Below are positions 8,749-18,776 of a stretch of 64,000 nt of DNA, piece by piece. The translations under genes and the position numbers were made by a program. Positions within the stretch are counted from its first letter, which is position 1, and each line of letters starts with the position of its first letter. The stretch covers positions 310,001 to 374,000 of the forward strand of contig NZ_JACXZT010000010.1 of NCBI RefSeq assembly GCF_014779595.1, in the 5' to 3' direction. Source of the stretch: Halomonas sp. ML-15. GTDB lineage: Bacteria > Pseudomonadota > Gammaproteobacteria > Pseudomonadales > Halomonadaceae. The notes under the pieces were generated by a model. It did not search any database, had not been told where the DNA came from, and was given only the letters and a program-made list of their open reading frames with translations.

Positions 8749-11700
8749 TTGAGCACCACCACCTCTCGCTCCGATGCGTCCACCGACCTGAGCCGACTGC
8801 GCGACCTCGAGACGCGGCTGGCCGACTGTCTGCGTGGCGATAGCGTGCGCCTGAGCAAGCGCCTGGCAGGGCTCGAGCGGCGCCTGCGCGACGGCAAGCC
8901 GGCGGACCGTGGCCTGAGCGAGCTCGCCGCGCAGATCGAGGCCTCGGCGGGCAAGGTCGCGGCGCGGCGAGCCCAGCCGTTCACCCTGCACTACCCCCCC
9001 GAACTGCCGGTGGCCGAGCGCCGTGACGATATTCTCGCCGCGCTGCGTGAGCACCAGGTGGTGGTGGTGGCCGGTGAGACCGGCTCCGGCAAGACCACTC
9101 AATTGCCCAAGCTGTGCCTGGAGCTAGGCCTGGGGCGGCGCGGCCTGATCGGCCATACCCAGCCGCGCCGGTTGGCGGCGCGCTCGGTGGCGACGCGCCT
9201 GGCCGAAGAGCTCGAGGTGCCGCTTGGCGAGCAGGTCGGCTATCAGGTGCGCTTCAGCGACCAGAGCAACCAGCGCACTCTGATCAAGCTGATGACCGAC
9301 GGGATCCTGCTGGCCGAGACCCAGCACGACCCGGATCTGAGTCGCTATGAGGCGATCATCATCGACGAGGCCCACGAACGCAGCCTCAATATCGACTTCC
9401 TGCTCGGCTATCTCAAGCGGCTCACCGCGCGCCGCCCCGACCTCAAGATCATCATCACCTCGGCGACCATCGACGTGGAGCGCTTCGCCGCGCACTTCGG
9501 CGAGCCGGGCCGGCCAGCGCCGGTGGTCCAGGTGACCGGGCGCACCTATCCGGTGGAGGTGCACTACCGGCCGCTGGTGCGCGACGCCGAGGATGAAGAG
9601 GATCGCACCCTGCAGGAGGGCATCCTGCAGGCGGTGGAGGAGATCGAGCAGATCGAGCGCGACAAGCGCTGGTGGCACGGCCCCCGGGATGTGCTGATCT
9701 TCCTGCCCGGCGAGCGTGAGATCCGCGAGGCCGCCGATACCCTGCGCCGCGCCGACCTCAAGGGCACCGAGATCCTGCCGCTCTATGCGCGGCTCTCCAA
9801 CGCCGAGCAGAATCGTGTCTTTCAGCCCCACGCCGGACGCCGCATCGTGCTCTCGACCAACGTCGCCGAGACCTCGCTGACCGTGCCCGGGATTCGCTAT
9901 GTGATCGATCCTGGCCTGGTGCGCATCAGCCGCTACAGCTACCGCTCCAAGGTCCAGCGCCTGCCGGTAGAGCCGGTCAGCCAGGCCAGCGCCGACCAGC
10001 GCAAGGGGCGCTGCGGGCGGATCGCCGAGGGCGTCTGCATTCGCCTCTACGCCGAGGAGGACTTCCTGGCGCGGCCGGCCTTCACCGAGCCCGAGATCCA
10101 GCGTACCAACCTGGCCTCGGTGATCCTCTCGATGCTGTCGCTGAGGCTCGGCGAGATCGAGGACTTCCCGTTCGTCGATGCGCCGGATGGGCGCTTTATC
10201 AAGGATGGCTTCCGGCTGCTGTTCGAGCTGGGCGCGGTGGACGAGGCGCAGCGCCTGACCGCCACCGGCAAACGCCTGGCACGGCTGCCCATCGACCCGC
10301 GGCTGGCGCGCATGGTATTGGCCGGCGCCGAGCAGGGCGCCCTGCGTGAGGTGCTGATCGTGGTCTCTGCGCTGGCGGTGCAGGACCCGCGAGACCGACC
10401 GGCGGACAAACGTCAGGCCGCCGATCAGGCCCACCGACGCTGGCAAGATCCGGAATCTGACTTCGTCGCCTGGCTCAATCTGTGGCATGGCTTCGAGGCG
10501 GCTCGCGACGAGCTGTCGGGGAACCAGCTACGCCGCTGGTGCCGCGACAACTTCTTGAGCTATCTGCGTCTGCGTGAGTGGCACGACACCTTTCGCCAGC
10601 TGCGCCAGTTGCTGCGCGAGATGGATATTCAGGTGCCACCGGCTGCGCCGCGACCGGTGGATGAGCCGTCCGAGCAGCGTGCCGAAGCGCTCCGCGCCAA
10701 TGCGGTCAAATTGCATCAGGCGCTGCTCACCGGCCTACTCTCCAACCTGGGCCAGCTGCTCGAGAACCGCGAATACCTGGGCGCGCGCAATCGCAAGTTC
10801 GTGATCCACCCTGGTTCGGGGTTGGCCAAGAAGTCGCCCAAATGGCTGATGGCCGGTGAACTGGTCGAGACATCGCGGCTATTCGCTCGCGAGGTGGCGC
10901 GCATTCAGCCGCAGTGGATCGAGCCGCTGGCCGGCCACCTGGTCAAACGCAGCTACAGCGAGCCGCACTGGGAGATGAAGCGTGCCCAGGTGGTGGCCTT
11001 CGAGCAGGTGACGCTATTCGGCCTGCCGATCGTCAATCGCCGCAAGGTCCATTACGGGCCGATAGCACCGGACGAAGCGCGCGAAATATTCATTCGCCGC
11101 GCGCTGGTGGAGGGCGAGTTTCGCACCAAAGGTGAGTTCTTCGCCCATAACCGGGCGCTGATCGACGAAGTCGAGGACCTCGAGGATCGCGCCCGCAAGC
11201 GTGACATCCTGGTCGACGAGGAAGCGCTATTCGACTTTTACGACCAGCGACTGCCCGCCGAGATCATCAATGGCAAGGGCTTCGAGGCGTGGCGCAAACG
11301 CGCCGAGGGCGACGACCCGGGGATTCTCAAGTTCGACCGCGACGCGCTGATGGCCCGCGACGCCGGCGACGTCACCGTCGAGCAGTATCCTGACGAGCTG
11401 GTGCTGGGCGGAGTGCGCTACCCGCTGGCCTACCATTTCGAGCCCGGTGCTGGCGACGATGGCGTGACCCTGACGGTGCCGGCGGCGATGCTGGCTCAGC
11501 TGCCGGCGGCGCGCCTCGAGTGGCTGGTGCCGGGCCTGCTGCGCGAGAAGTGCATCGCACTGATGAAGTCACTACCCAAGGCGGTGCGCCGCCAGGTGGT
11601 ACCGATTCCCGACTGGGTGGACGCTGCCCTGGCCTCGCTGGTCCCCGATGACGTACCGCTGAGCGCGGCACTGGGCGAGTTCCTGCGCGTCAAGACCGGG

Positions 11701-12747
11701 CTGCGTCTGTCCCCCGATGACTGGCGCTACGATCAGCTCGAGCCGCATCTGGTCATGAATCTGCGTGTGGTCGATCACGACGGCCAGGTGCTGGGTGAAG
11801 GGCGTGACCTTGACGGGTTGATCGAGCGTTTCAGCGCGGCGGCCAGTCAGGGCGCCCGCGCCATGGCCGCGGCGGTGGGCGGCAGCGAGGCAGTCGCAGC
11901 GCTGCCCGAGGCGCCGCTGCCCGACTCGCGGGTGACCACTCAGGCGGGGATTCGCGTCGAGGCCTACCCGGCGCTGGTGGCCAACGGTGAGGGGCTGGCC
12001 GTCGAGCTTTTCGACCATCCCGACAAGGCGCTGGCGGCGCATCGCCGTGGGGTCACTCGGCTGGCGATTCAGCGCCTCCCCGACCAGGCGCGGCATATCG
12101 CCCGCCTCAAGGGGCTGGAGCGCTGCGCGCTGCTGTTCGCCAAGGTCGGCAGCAAGCGCCAACTGGTCGATGACGTGGTATTTGCCAGTGTCGAGCAAGA
12201 GGTGGCGGTGGACCCGCTGCCACGCTCGCACAGCGCCTTCGAGGCGCGTCTCGAGGCCAGCCGCAGCGACCTGGTGCCCCACGCCGAGGCGCTGGTGGCG
12301 ACCCTCGAACAGGCGCTCAAGGGCCATCTGGCAGTGACCAAGGCGCTGAAGGGCAATCTCAGCTTCGCCCTGGCGCTGGTATACAGTGACCTGAAGGCGC
12401 AGATGCAGCGCCTGGTCTATCCCGGTTTCGTCACCGACGCCGGCGTCTGGCTCGAACACTATCCGCGCTATATGCAGGCCGCCGAGATACGCTTAGAGAA
12501 GGCGCCTCGGGAACGCAACCGCGATCAGATGATGATGCTCGAGGTGCAGGCGTTCGAGCGCCGCCTGGAGGAGCGCCGCGAGGCGACGCGCCGCTCCGGG
12601 GCCAGCGACCCTGCCCTCGACGACTTCGCCTGGTGGATCGAGGAGCTGCGGGTCTCGCTATTTGCCCAGCAGCTGGGTACCGCGATGCCGGTGTCGGCCA
12701 AGCGGCTGGAACGGCGCTGGGCCGAGATCACCGGCCGACACCACTGA
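8749..12747 (+). CDS. hrpA: ATP-dependent RNA helicase HrpA (DEAH box)
   Basis: A DEAH-family RNA helicase, 1332 residues from a TTG codon with GTGAGG 5 nt upstream. The frame is open further upstream, but that part is the intergenic repeat and is not HrpA-like. Motifs in order: Walker A GETGSGKTT (~109), QPRRLAA, DEAH (~206), SAT, STNVAETSLTVPG, and QRKGRCGR. The long C-terminal HrpA region (DUF3418, ending EELRVSLFAQQLGT) is intact. HrpA rescues stalled ribosomes and processes mRNAs in E. coli. Length is close to the E. coli protein (about 1300). Confidence 0.95.
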   Translation: MSTTTSRSDASTDLSRLRDLETRLADCLRGDSVRLSKRLAGLERRLRDGKPADRGLSELAAQIEASAGKVAARRAQPFTLHYPPELPVAERRDDILAALREHQVVVVAGETGSGKTTQLPKLCLELGLGRRGLIGHTQPRRLAARSVATRLAEELEVPLGEQVGYQVRFSDQSNQRTLIKLMTDGILLAETQHDPDLSRYEAIIIDEAHERSLNIDFLLGYLKRLTARRPDLKIIITSATIDVERFAAHFGEPGRPAPVVQVTGRTYPVEVHYRPLVRDAEDEEDRTLQEGILQAVEEIEQIERDKRWWHGPRDVLIFLPGEREIREAADTLRRADLKGTEILPLYARLSNAEQNRVFQPHAGRRIVLSTNVAETSLTVPGIRYVIDPGLVRISRYSYRSKVQRLPVEPVSQASADQRKGRCGRIAEGVCIRLYAEEDFLARPAFTEPEIQRTNLASVILSMLSLRLGEIEDFPFVDAPDGRFIKDGFRLLFELGAVDEAQRLTATGKRLARLPIDPRLARMVLAGAEQGALREVLIVVSALAVQDPRDRPADKRQAADQAHRRWQDPESDFVAWLNLWHGFEAARDELSGNQLRRWCRDNFLSYLRLREWHDTFRQLRQLLREMDIQVPPAAPRPVDEPSEQRAEALRANAVKLHQALLTGLLSNLGQLLENREYLGARNRKFVIHPGSGLAKKSPKWLMAGELVETSRLFAREVARIQPQWIEPLAGHLVKRSYSEPHWEMKRAQVVAFEQVTLFGLPIVNRRKVHYGPIAPDEAREIFIRRALVEGEFRTKGEFFAHNRALIDEVEDLEDRARKRDILVDEEALFDFYDQRLPAEIINGKGFEAWRKRAEGDDPGILKFDRDALMARDAGDVTVEQYPDELVLGGVRYPLAYHFEPGAGDDGVTLTVPAAMLAQLPAARLEWLVPGLLREKCIALMKSLPKAVRRQVVPIPDWVDAALASLVPDDVPLSAALGEFLRVKTGLRLSPDDWRYDQLEPHLVMNLRVVDHDGQVLGEGRDLDGLIERFSAAASQGARAMAAAVGGSEAVAALPEAPLPDSRVTTQAGIRVEAYPALVANGEGLAVELFDHPDKALAAHRRGVTRLAIQRLPDQARHIARLKGLERCALLFAKVGSKRQLVDDVVFASVEQEVAVDPLPRSHSAFEARLEASRSDLVPHAEALVATLEQALKGHLAVTKALKGNLSFALALVYSDLKAQMQRLVYPGFVTDAGVWLEHYPRYMQAAEIRLEKAPRERNRDQMMMLEVQAFERRLEERREATRRSGASDPALDDFAWWIEELRVSLFAQQLGTAMPVSAKRLERRWAEITGRHH

Positions 12748-12805
12748 ATACCTTTATATATATACGACGGCCAGATATCTCGATGCCGTCGCCAGGAGAT
12801 ACGCC

Positions 12806-13927
12806 ATGACCTCAGCCGTGATTACCGGCAGCGGCCTTTTCACCCCCAGCCAGTCGATCGACAACGATGCGCTGGTGGCCTCCTTCAACGCCTGGGTCGA
12901 TGCCGAGAACGCCCGCCGCGCCGATGCTATCGCCGCCGGCGAATGCGAGCCGCTGGCACACTCGAGCAGCGAGTTTATCGTCAAGGCGTCGGGGATTTAC
13001 AGCCGCTACGTGCTCGACGCCGACGGGATCCTCGATCCCGAGCGGATGCGCCCCAAGCTGCCCCAGCGCGGCAACGACGAGCCCTCGATCCAGTGTGAGA
13101 TGGGCCTGGCCGCAGCGCGCCAGGCGCTGGAGGCTGCGAACGTCGAGGCCAGCGAGATCGATCTGGTGATCGTTGCCTGCTCCAACCTCGAGCGCGCCTA
13201 TCCGGCGGTGGCGGTAGAGTTGCAGGCGGCGCTCGGCACCGGCGGCTACGCCTTCGATATGAACGTGGCGTGCAGCTCGGCGACCTTCGCCATCGACATG
13301 GCCAACAACGCCATTCGCGCCGGCAGTCTGCAGCGGGTGCTGGTGGTCAGCCCCGAGATCTGCTCGGCGCACCTCAATTTCCGCGATCGCGACAGCCATT
13401 TTATCTTCGGCGATGCCTGTACCGCGGTGGTAGTCGAAGCCGCCGACGTCGCCCGCAGCGAGCGGCGCTTCGAGATCCTTGGTACGCGGCTGACCACGCG
13501 CTTCTCCAATGCTATTCGCAACAATGCCGGCTTTCTCAATCGGGTCACCGATAGCGACCCTCAGTCGCTGGATAAACTGTTCGTTCAGGAGGGGCGGCGG
13601 GTATTCAAGGAGGTCTGCCCGCTGGTAGCGTCGCTGATCGGCGACCACCTGGCGAGCCTGGGCGTGGCCGATACGCCGCCGGCGCGGCTCTGGCTGCACC
13701 AGGCCAACCGCCATATGAACGACATGATCGCGCGGCGCGTGCTGGGTCGCGAGCCCAGCGAGAGCGAGGCGCCGGTGATCCTCGATCGCTACGCCAACAC
13801 CAGCTCGGCCGGCTCGATCATCGCCTTCCATCTGCATCGCGACGACTTGCAGGCCGGTGAGCTAGGGGTGGTGTGTTCGTTCGGTGCCGGCTACAGTGCC
13901 GGCAGCGTGGTAGTACGCAGGGCTTAA
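12806..13927 (+). CDS. beta-ketoacyl-ACP synthase III-like protein
   Basis: A 373-residue thiolase-fold condensing enzyme of the FabH type. The active Cys is in NVACSSATFAID, the His in LWLHQANRHMND, and the Asn in RYANTSSAGSII. An extra N-terminal ~40 residues (NAWVDAENARRADAI) distinguishes it from canonical E. coli FabH (317 aa) and resembles the longer KAS III-like proteins of Pseudomonas and Halomonas. It should condense an acyl-CoA with malonyl-ACP. The ATG at 12806 has AGGAG at 7-nt spacing. It lies 58 nt after hrpA behind a short TATATATATA tract that could hold a promoter. Confidence 0.85.
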   Translation: MTSAVITGSGLFTPSQSIDNDALVASFNAWVDAENARRADAIAAGECEPLAHSSSEFIVKASGIYSRYVLDADGILDPERMRPKLPQRGNDEPSIQCEMGLAAARQALEAANVEASEIDLVIVACSNLERAYPAVAVELQAALGTGGYAFDMNVACSSATFAIDMANNAIRAGSLQRVLVVSPEICSAHLNFRDRDSHFIFGDACTAVVVEAADVARSERRFEILGTRLTTRFSNAIRNNAGFLNRVTDSDPQSLDKLFVQEGRRVFKEVCPLVASLIGDHLASLGVADTPPARLWLHQANRHMNDMIARRVLGREPSESEAPVILDRYANTSSAGSIIAFHLHRDDLQAGELGVVCSFGAGYSAGSVVVRRA

Positions 13928-13964
13928 TCAACCATCTACAATATAGCGGTAACCACAGGGTGAC

Positions 13965-14750
13965 ATGATGCCAGGCAAGGGACGTGGGTGGAGGAACGAG
14001 TGGGCGGCCGGAGTGCGTCTGGCGGCAGCGTTGATGATGGCGCTGGTGCTGGCCGGCTGTGCCGGTGCCCAGACGATCGAGGAGCGTAACCCGGACGACC
14101 CCTGGGAGGGCTTCAATCGGCGAGTTTTCGTGTTCAATGATGCGCTCGATCGCGCCATTCTGCGTCCCGTGGCCCGCGGTTACGACACCGTTGCGCCGCA
14201 GCCGGTGCAGACCGGTGTCAGCAACTTCTTTTCCAATCTCGGCGAACCGCGTACCGCGCTCAACAGCCTGCTGCAGGGCAAACCGGGCAATGCCGGTATC
14301 GCCACGGCACGCTTCCTGATCAACACCACGGTGGGTATCGGCGGGCTGTGGGACTTTGCCACGCATATGGAGATCACCGGGCGCGACGAGGACTTCGGCC
14401 AAACCCTGGGTGCATGGGGTGTTGGCGAGGGGCCCTATGTCATGCTGCCGTTCCTCGGGCCAAGCACGGTGCGTGACACCGCCGGCCTGCCGCTGGACTG
14501 GTATGCCTATCCGGTGAATCATATCGATGACGTGGCGTTGCGCAACAGCCTGCGAGTGGTTCAGGTCGTCGACACGCGCGCCGGTCTGCTGGATCTCGAA
14601 GATCTGATTAGCGGTGATCGCTACAGTTTTATTCGTGACTCCTATTTGCAGCAGCGGCGTTACGAAGTCAGCGATGGGGAGCTGGGCGACGATCCGTTCG
14701 CCAGCGACGACTTCGATTTCGATTTTGACGATGACGACTTCGCCGATTAA
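13965..14750 (+). CDS. mlaA: MlaA/VacJ outer-membrane lipoprotein
   Basis: A 261-residue lipoprotein of the Mla pathway, which removes phospholipid from the outer leaflet of the outer membrane. Lipobox LAGC follows a hydrophobic signal. Family blocks DPWEGFNRRVFVFND, VQTGVSNFFSNLGEP, FLINTTVGIGGLWD and WGVGEGPYVMLPFLGPS are all present. The C-terminus is a highly acidic tail (DDFDFDFDDDDFAD), commonly seen in halophile proteins. It is separated from the rest of the mla system, as is usual for mlaA. Confidence 0.95.
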   Translation: MMPGKGRGWRNEWAAGVRLAAALMMALVLAGCAGAQTIEERNPDDPWEGFNRRVFVFNDALDRAILRPVARGYDTVAPQPVQTGVSNFFSNLGEPRTALNSLLQGKPGNAGIATARFLINTTVGIGGLWDFATHMEITGRDEDFGQTLGAWGVGEGPYVMLPFLGPSTVRDTAGLPLDWYAYPVNHIDDVALRNSLRVVQVVDTRAGLLDLEDLISGDRYSFIRDSYLQQRRYEVSDGELGDDPFASDDFDFDFDDDDFAD

Positions 14751-14759
14751 AGGTGGTGT

Positions 14760-15956
14760 ATGGCTAGTGACAAGCGCTTGATCGGGGTCATCGACCAGCC
14801 TGGAACGGAGCGCGATGCGCTGGCCGACATGATTGCCAAGGACCATTTTGCGGTGGTGGCGGTGACCGATCCCGAGGAGTTGCCCGACCATACCCTGCTG
14901 GCGGTGGCGCATGTGCGTGCGGTGCCGCCTGCCCAGTGGGCATCGCTTTCTGAACGGCTCCCGACCCTGGTGGTCAGCGACGAGCGCCTGGACGCCGAGC
15001 TGCTCAAGGCGGTGGAGGTCGGCCTGGTCGACTATATCGTAGAGCCGCTGCGTCATGGCGACGTGCTGCGGCGCATGATCGACAAGGTGATCGACAATCA
15101 TCGTCTGGCGCGGGAACACGAGCGCGACCGTGCGCGCCTCGCCGATCTCAACGAGCACCTCGAGACGCATCTGGACATGCTGCGCCTCGATCAGCAGGCC
15201 GGTGGCCATATCCAGCGCAAGCTGCTGCCTCAGCGCCCGCTGACTCTCAATGGCGTGAGCTGCGACTACTGGCTGGCGCCTTCCCTCTATCTGTCCGGCG
15301 ATTTCCTCGACTTTCAGCGCTTCGACGAGCGCTACAGCGTATTCTACTTTGCCGATGTCTCCGGACACGGCGCCTCCTCTGCCTTTGTCACGGTGCTGCT
15401 CAAGTACCTGTGCAATAACTGGTTGTCGCAGTGGGATGGCCGGGCGCCGGAGCGCCTGCCGGCGCGCTGGCTCAGCAAGCTCAACCGCGAGCTGCTGGAT
15501 GCCGGGATCGGTAAGCATGCCACGCTGTTCGTCGGCGTGTTTGACCGCCAGCGCCACTACCTGCACTATTCGCTCGGCGCCCAACTGCCGATGCCGATGC
15601 TGGTCAGCGACAATCGCCTCCGTCTGCTTGAGGGTGAAGGCATGCCGGTGGGCTTGTTTCCGGGCGTAGAATATCCCACGCTAGGCTGTGAACTACCGCA
15701 GAACTTCCGACTTTGGCTGTGTTCGGATGGGGTACTGGAGTGCCTGTCTGGTGATGGGCTCGATAGTCGGCTCAAGGAACTCGAGCGTCTGGTGCTGGCC
15801 AGTGATGATGTGGCCGCACTGAGGGGGAAGCTGTCACTGGGTGACGTGCCGGAAAACGACGACGATGCCGTCGCCGAGCGCGCCCCGGGCCATGATGAGC
15901 TTCCAGATGACCTGACGATCATGACGTTGAGCGGATTTGGCGATGATGATACATGA
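14760..15956 (+). CDS. HsbR-like pseudo-receiver / PP2C phosphatase
   Basis: The protein is 398 residues: an N-terminal receiver-like domain (~1-120), a coiled linker (~115-150), and a PP2C/SpoIIE-type phosphatase domain (~150-395; FADVSGHGASSAFVT, DG, and a C-terminal DDLTIMTL with metal-binding Asp). It resembles Pseudomonas HsbR, which controls the anti-sigma antagonist HsbA, and a STAS gene directly follows with a 14-nt overlap. The receiver looks degenerate: the acidic pair near the N-terminus is DQ, the phospho-Asp strand reads LLAVAHVRA with no Asp, and the usual Lys-Pro is EPL. Its activity may therefore not depend on Asp phosphorylation. Confidence 0.8.
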   Translation: MASDKRLIGVIDQPGTERDALADMIAKDHFAVVAVTDPEELPDHTLLAVAHVRAVPPAQWASLSERLPTLVVSDERLDAELLKAVEVGLVDYIVEPLRHGDVLRRMIDKVIDNHRLAREHERDRARLADLNEHLETHLDMLRLDQQAGGHIQRKLLPQRPLTLNGVSCDYWLAPSLYLSGDFLDFQRFDERYSVFYFADVSGHGASSAFVTVLLKYLCNNWLSQWDGRAPERLPARWLSKLNRELLDAGIGKHATLFVGVFDRQRHYLHYSLGAQLPMPMLVSDNRLRLLEGEGMPVGLFPGVEYPTLGCELPQNFRLWLCSDGVLECLSGDGLDSRLKELERLVLASDDVAALRGKLSLGDVPENDDDAVAERAPGHDELPDDLTIMTLSGFGDDDT

Positions 15957-16467
15957 GGGGCGACTGAAGGCCGCGTTCGATTCCGGTGTCTTCGTGCTCA
16001 AGCTGTGCGGCGATGTGCGCCTGACGCTGTGCGCCACGCTGGACGATCAGGTTCAGCGTCTGGCTGCGACGCCTGGGCTCAAGGCCGTGATGATCGACCT
16101 GCGCGATACCAGCAACGTCGATTCGACGGCGCTGGGGTTCCTCGCCAAGGTGGCGATGGCCGTGCAGGGCAAGATCGAGCAGCCACCGACCATTGTGGCC
16201 GACCACCCCGACGTGCAGCGTATGCTCGACGTGATGGGCTTTGCCCACTACTTCACCCTGGTCGAGGCACCGCTCAGCGAGCCGCGTGAGCTCGACGAAC
16301 TGCCGCAGATCGAGGCCGACGAAGCCGGCCTGCAGCAGCGTATACTGGACGCGCATCGCACCCTGATGCATATGAACGAGCACAATCGCTCGGAATTTCA
16401 GCCGCTGGTGACGCTGCTCGAAGAGCAGCAACGGGAGCGCGAACGCTCCCCTGCGCCGCTTAAATAG
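15943..16467 (+). CDS. STAS-domain anti-sigma antagonist (HsbA-like)
   Basis: A 174-residue protein with an N-terminal STAS domain and a C-terminal helical extension (~110-174). The switch motif DTSNVDSTALGFLAK holds the Ser expected to be phosphorylated and then dephosphorylated by the preceding phosphatase. In Pseudomonas HsbA shuttles between the anti-sigma factor FlgM and a diguanylate cyclase; that output is inferred here from synteny with an HsbR-like gene. The start ATG at 15943 follows GCGGA at 7 nt; a second ATG is directly after it. Its stop codon lies inside a 19-bp tandem duplication. Confidence 0.8.
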   Translation: MMIHEGRLKAAFDSGVFVLKLCGDVRLTLCATLDDQVQRLAATPGLKAVMIDLRDTSNVDSTALGFLAKVAMAVQGKIEQPPTIVADHPDVQRMLDVMGFAHYFTLVEAPLSEPRELDELPQIEADEAGLQQRILDAHRTLMHMNEHNRSEFQPLVTLLEEQQRERERSPAPLK

Positions 16468-16500
16468 CGTGCACCTTTAGGAATAGCGTGCACCTTTAGG
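16463..16500. repeat. 19-bp perfect tandem duplication
   Basis: AATAGCGTGCACCTTTAGG occurs twice in direct succession, 16463-16481 and 16482-16500. The first copy contains the TAG stop of the STAS gene; the second ends five bases before the transaldolase stop on the other strand. No mismatch separates the copies, so the event is recent. Confidence 0.97.
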
Positions 16501-16505
16501 CAAGG

Positions 16506-17441
16506 CTAGCAGCGTAGCTCTCCCAGCAGCTTCTCCAGCTTGCGCTGGTCGTCCATGAACTTGCGAATCCCCTCGGCCAGCTTTTCGGTGGCCATGGCAT
16601 CCTCGTTCATGGCCCAGCGGAACTCCGCCTCGTCGTGAGGCTCGGGCGCGGAGGTTTCGGCATCCAGCGGCGTCAACCGACGGCTCAGGGGGCCGCGCTC
16701 GGCGGCGAGCTCCTCGAGCAGTTTGGGCGAGATGGTCAGCCGGTCGCAGCCGGCCAGCGACTCGATCTCGGCGCGGTTGCGAAAGCTCGCCCCCATCACG
16801 ATGGTCTTGTAGCCGTGCCCCTTGTAGTGTTCGTAGATCGCCTTGACCGACCGCACTCCCGGATCGTTGTCACCGCTGAAGTCGGCGTCCGGTGTGGCGG
16901 CCTTGTGCCAGTCGAGGATGCGACCGACGAAGGGGGAGATCAGCGTCACCCCGGCATCGGCGCAGGCCTGCGCCTGGACGAAGCTGAACAGCAGGGTGAG
17001 ATTGGTGCGGATACCCTCACGCTCCAGCTGCTCGGCGGCGCGAATCCCTTCCCAGGTCGAGGCAACCTTGATCAGAATCCGCTCGCGACCTACGCCGCGC
17101 CGCTCATAGCGCTCGATCAACGAGTGGGCGCGGGCCAGCGTGGCCTCGCTGTCGAAGGAGAGCCGCGCACTGACTTCGGTGGAGACATAGCCTGGCACCA
17201 GCTCGCTGATCTCGCTGCCGATCTCCACCGCCACGGCATCCAGGGCGTCGTCGATATCGACGCTCTGCCGGGCCAGCTCGGCTAGTCGGGCGCGACGCGT
17301 CTCCTGCTGAGCCGCCTGCAGAATCAGCGAGGGGTTGGTGGTAGCGTCGGTGGGGCTGAAGCGGCGAATCGCCTCGATATCGCCGGTATCGGCGACCACC
17401 GTGGTCATGCGTTTGAGCTGTGACAGTTTATCCTGGTCCAT
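16506..17441 (-). CDS. tal: transaldolase
   Basis: A 311-residue class I aldolase-fold enzyme of the non-oxidative pentose phosphate pathway, TalB type, moving a dihydroxyacetone unit between sugar phosphates. The motifs [10 protein letters not shown] near the N-terminus, Schiff-base Lys in [12 protein letters not shown] (about Lys125), [10 protein letters not shown] and GASFRN are present. Length is standard. It is transcribed against the STAS gene upstream and diverges from the Bcr/CflA transporter. Confidence 0.95.
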   Translation of the reverse strand: MDQDKLSQLKRMTTVVADTGDIEAIRRFSPTDATTNPSLILQAAQQETRRARLAELARQSVDIDDALDAVAVEIGSEISELVPGYVSTEVSARLSFDSEATLARAHSLIERYERRGVGRERILIKVASTWEGIRAAEQLEREGIRTNLTLLFSFVQAQACADAGVTLISPFVGRILDWHKAATPDADFSGDNDPGVRSVKAIYEHYKGHGYKTIVMGASFRNRAEIESLAGCDRLTISPKLLEELAAERGPLSRRLTPLDAETSAPEPHDEAEFRWAMNEDAMATEKLAEGIRKFMDDQRKLEKLLGELRC

Positions 17442-17588
17442 GGGCGTGCTTCCTGTGCGTGGTCGGTACCGTTGCCGCTACTCTACCAATCAGGCAAGCA
17501 CTGCGCCTAGCGTCGTCTGGTGGTATGATTAGCGTCCTATCTTTTCACGCTGGCCGGCCGCTTGCCGTTGCCGGCTCGAGGAGGCGTC

Positions 17589-18776
17589 GTGACGCTCAAT
17601 GCTCGCCGGGTTGCTTGGCTGGTAGCGGCTAATACCGCGCTGGCACCGTTTGCCATTGATGCCTATCTGCCGGCGATGTCGCGGTTGGCGGCGTCGGTGG
17701 GGGCCAGTATTCACCATACCGAACTCTCGATCAGCGTGTTCCTGTTCGGCTTTGCGTTTGGTCAACTGGTATTCGGGCCGCTATCTGATCGCATGGGGCG
17801 CAAGCCGGTGCTGATTGGTGGCCTGGTGGTGTTCATGCTGGCGAGTCTGATGATCACCACGGTGGGGTCACTCCCTGAGCTGCTGGCCTGGCGCTTCGTC
17901 CAGGCGCTGGGCGGCGGCGCCTGCGTCGTCAACTCGGCGGCCATCGTGCGCGACTGCTTCAGCGGCCGCCAGGCGGCCAGCGTGATGTCGACCATGGCGA
18001 TGATCATGATGCTGGCGCCGCTGGTGGCGCCGGTGGTAGGTAGCGGGCTGCTCTATCTGGCCGACTGGTGGCTGATCTTCGTGTTTCTGGCGCTCTATGC
18101 GGCCTTTCTGATCTGGCTGCTCAGTACCCAGCTGCCGGAGACTCGCGACCCCAACCTGCCCGCCGCCAGCCCGCGCCAGGTGCTGGCCAACTACGCCAGC
18201 GTGCTGCGCCATCGCCAGGGCATGGGCTATATCTGCGCGGTGGCGGCCTCCTTCGCCGGGCTGTTTGCCTTCGTTACCTTCTCGCCGTTTCTGTATCTCG
18301 AGTACTTCGGGCTGTCACCGGCCATGTATCCGCTGGTGTTCGGCGTCAATGTGGTGGTGATCGCGCTCTCCAACTGGGTCAATATCCGCCTGCTGCGCGG
18401 CAAGCGTACCCCGCAGCAGAACATGTATCTGGGCCTGGGCATTCAGCTGAGCGCGGCCACGGCACTGGTCGCGGTCACCATCCTCGGGCTCGATTCGCTC
18501 TACACCCTGGTGCCACTGGTCATGATCTATGCCGGCATGGTGGGGCTGATCACCCCCAACGCCATGTCGTCGCTGCTCGACCACTTTGGCCATATCAGTG
18601 CCACTGCCACCGCGGTGATGGGCGCTCTCAAGTTCGGCGCCGCCGGCCTCGCCGGGGTGATGGTCACCGCCTTCGAGATCGAGAATCTGTGGCCGATGGT
18701 ACTCACCATGCTCGGCGTGTCGATCTTCGGCAACGTGGCGATGCGCTGGCTGGTAGGGCGCCGCGCAGATGCCTGA
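17589..18776 (+). CDS. Bcr/CflA-type multidrug MFS transporter
   Basis: A 395-residue, twelve-helix major facilitator. The loop 2-3 signature FGPLSDRMGRKPVLIGG and the helix 5 region typical of drug:H+ antiporters are present. The N-terminus PFAIDAYLPAMSRLA is characteristic of the Bcr/CflA group. I start at GTG 17589 because AGGAGG lies just upstream; the open frame extends to a TTG at 17562 with no ribosome site. It overlaps the next transporter gene by 8 nt, so the two are probably expressed together. Confidence 0.85.
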   Translation: MTLNARRVAWLVAANTALAPFAIDAYLPAMSRLAASVGASIHHTELSISVFLFGFAFGQLVFGPLSDRMGRKPVLIGGLVVFMLASLMITTVGSLPELLAWRFVQALGGGACVVNSAAIVRDCFSGRQAASVMSTMAMIMMLAPLVAPVVGSGLLYLADWWLIFVFLALYAAFLIWLLSTQLPETRDPNLPAASPRQVLANYASVLRHRQGMGYICAVAASFAGLFAFVTFSPFLYLEYFGLSPAMYPLVFGVNVVVIALSNWVNIRLLRGKRTPQQNMYLGLGIQLSAATALVAVTILGLDSLYTLVPLVMIYAGMVGLITPNAMSSLLDHFGHISATATAVMGALKFGAAGLAGVMVTAFEIENLWPMVLTMLGVSIFGNVAMRWLVGRRADA

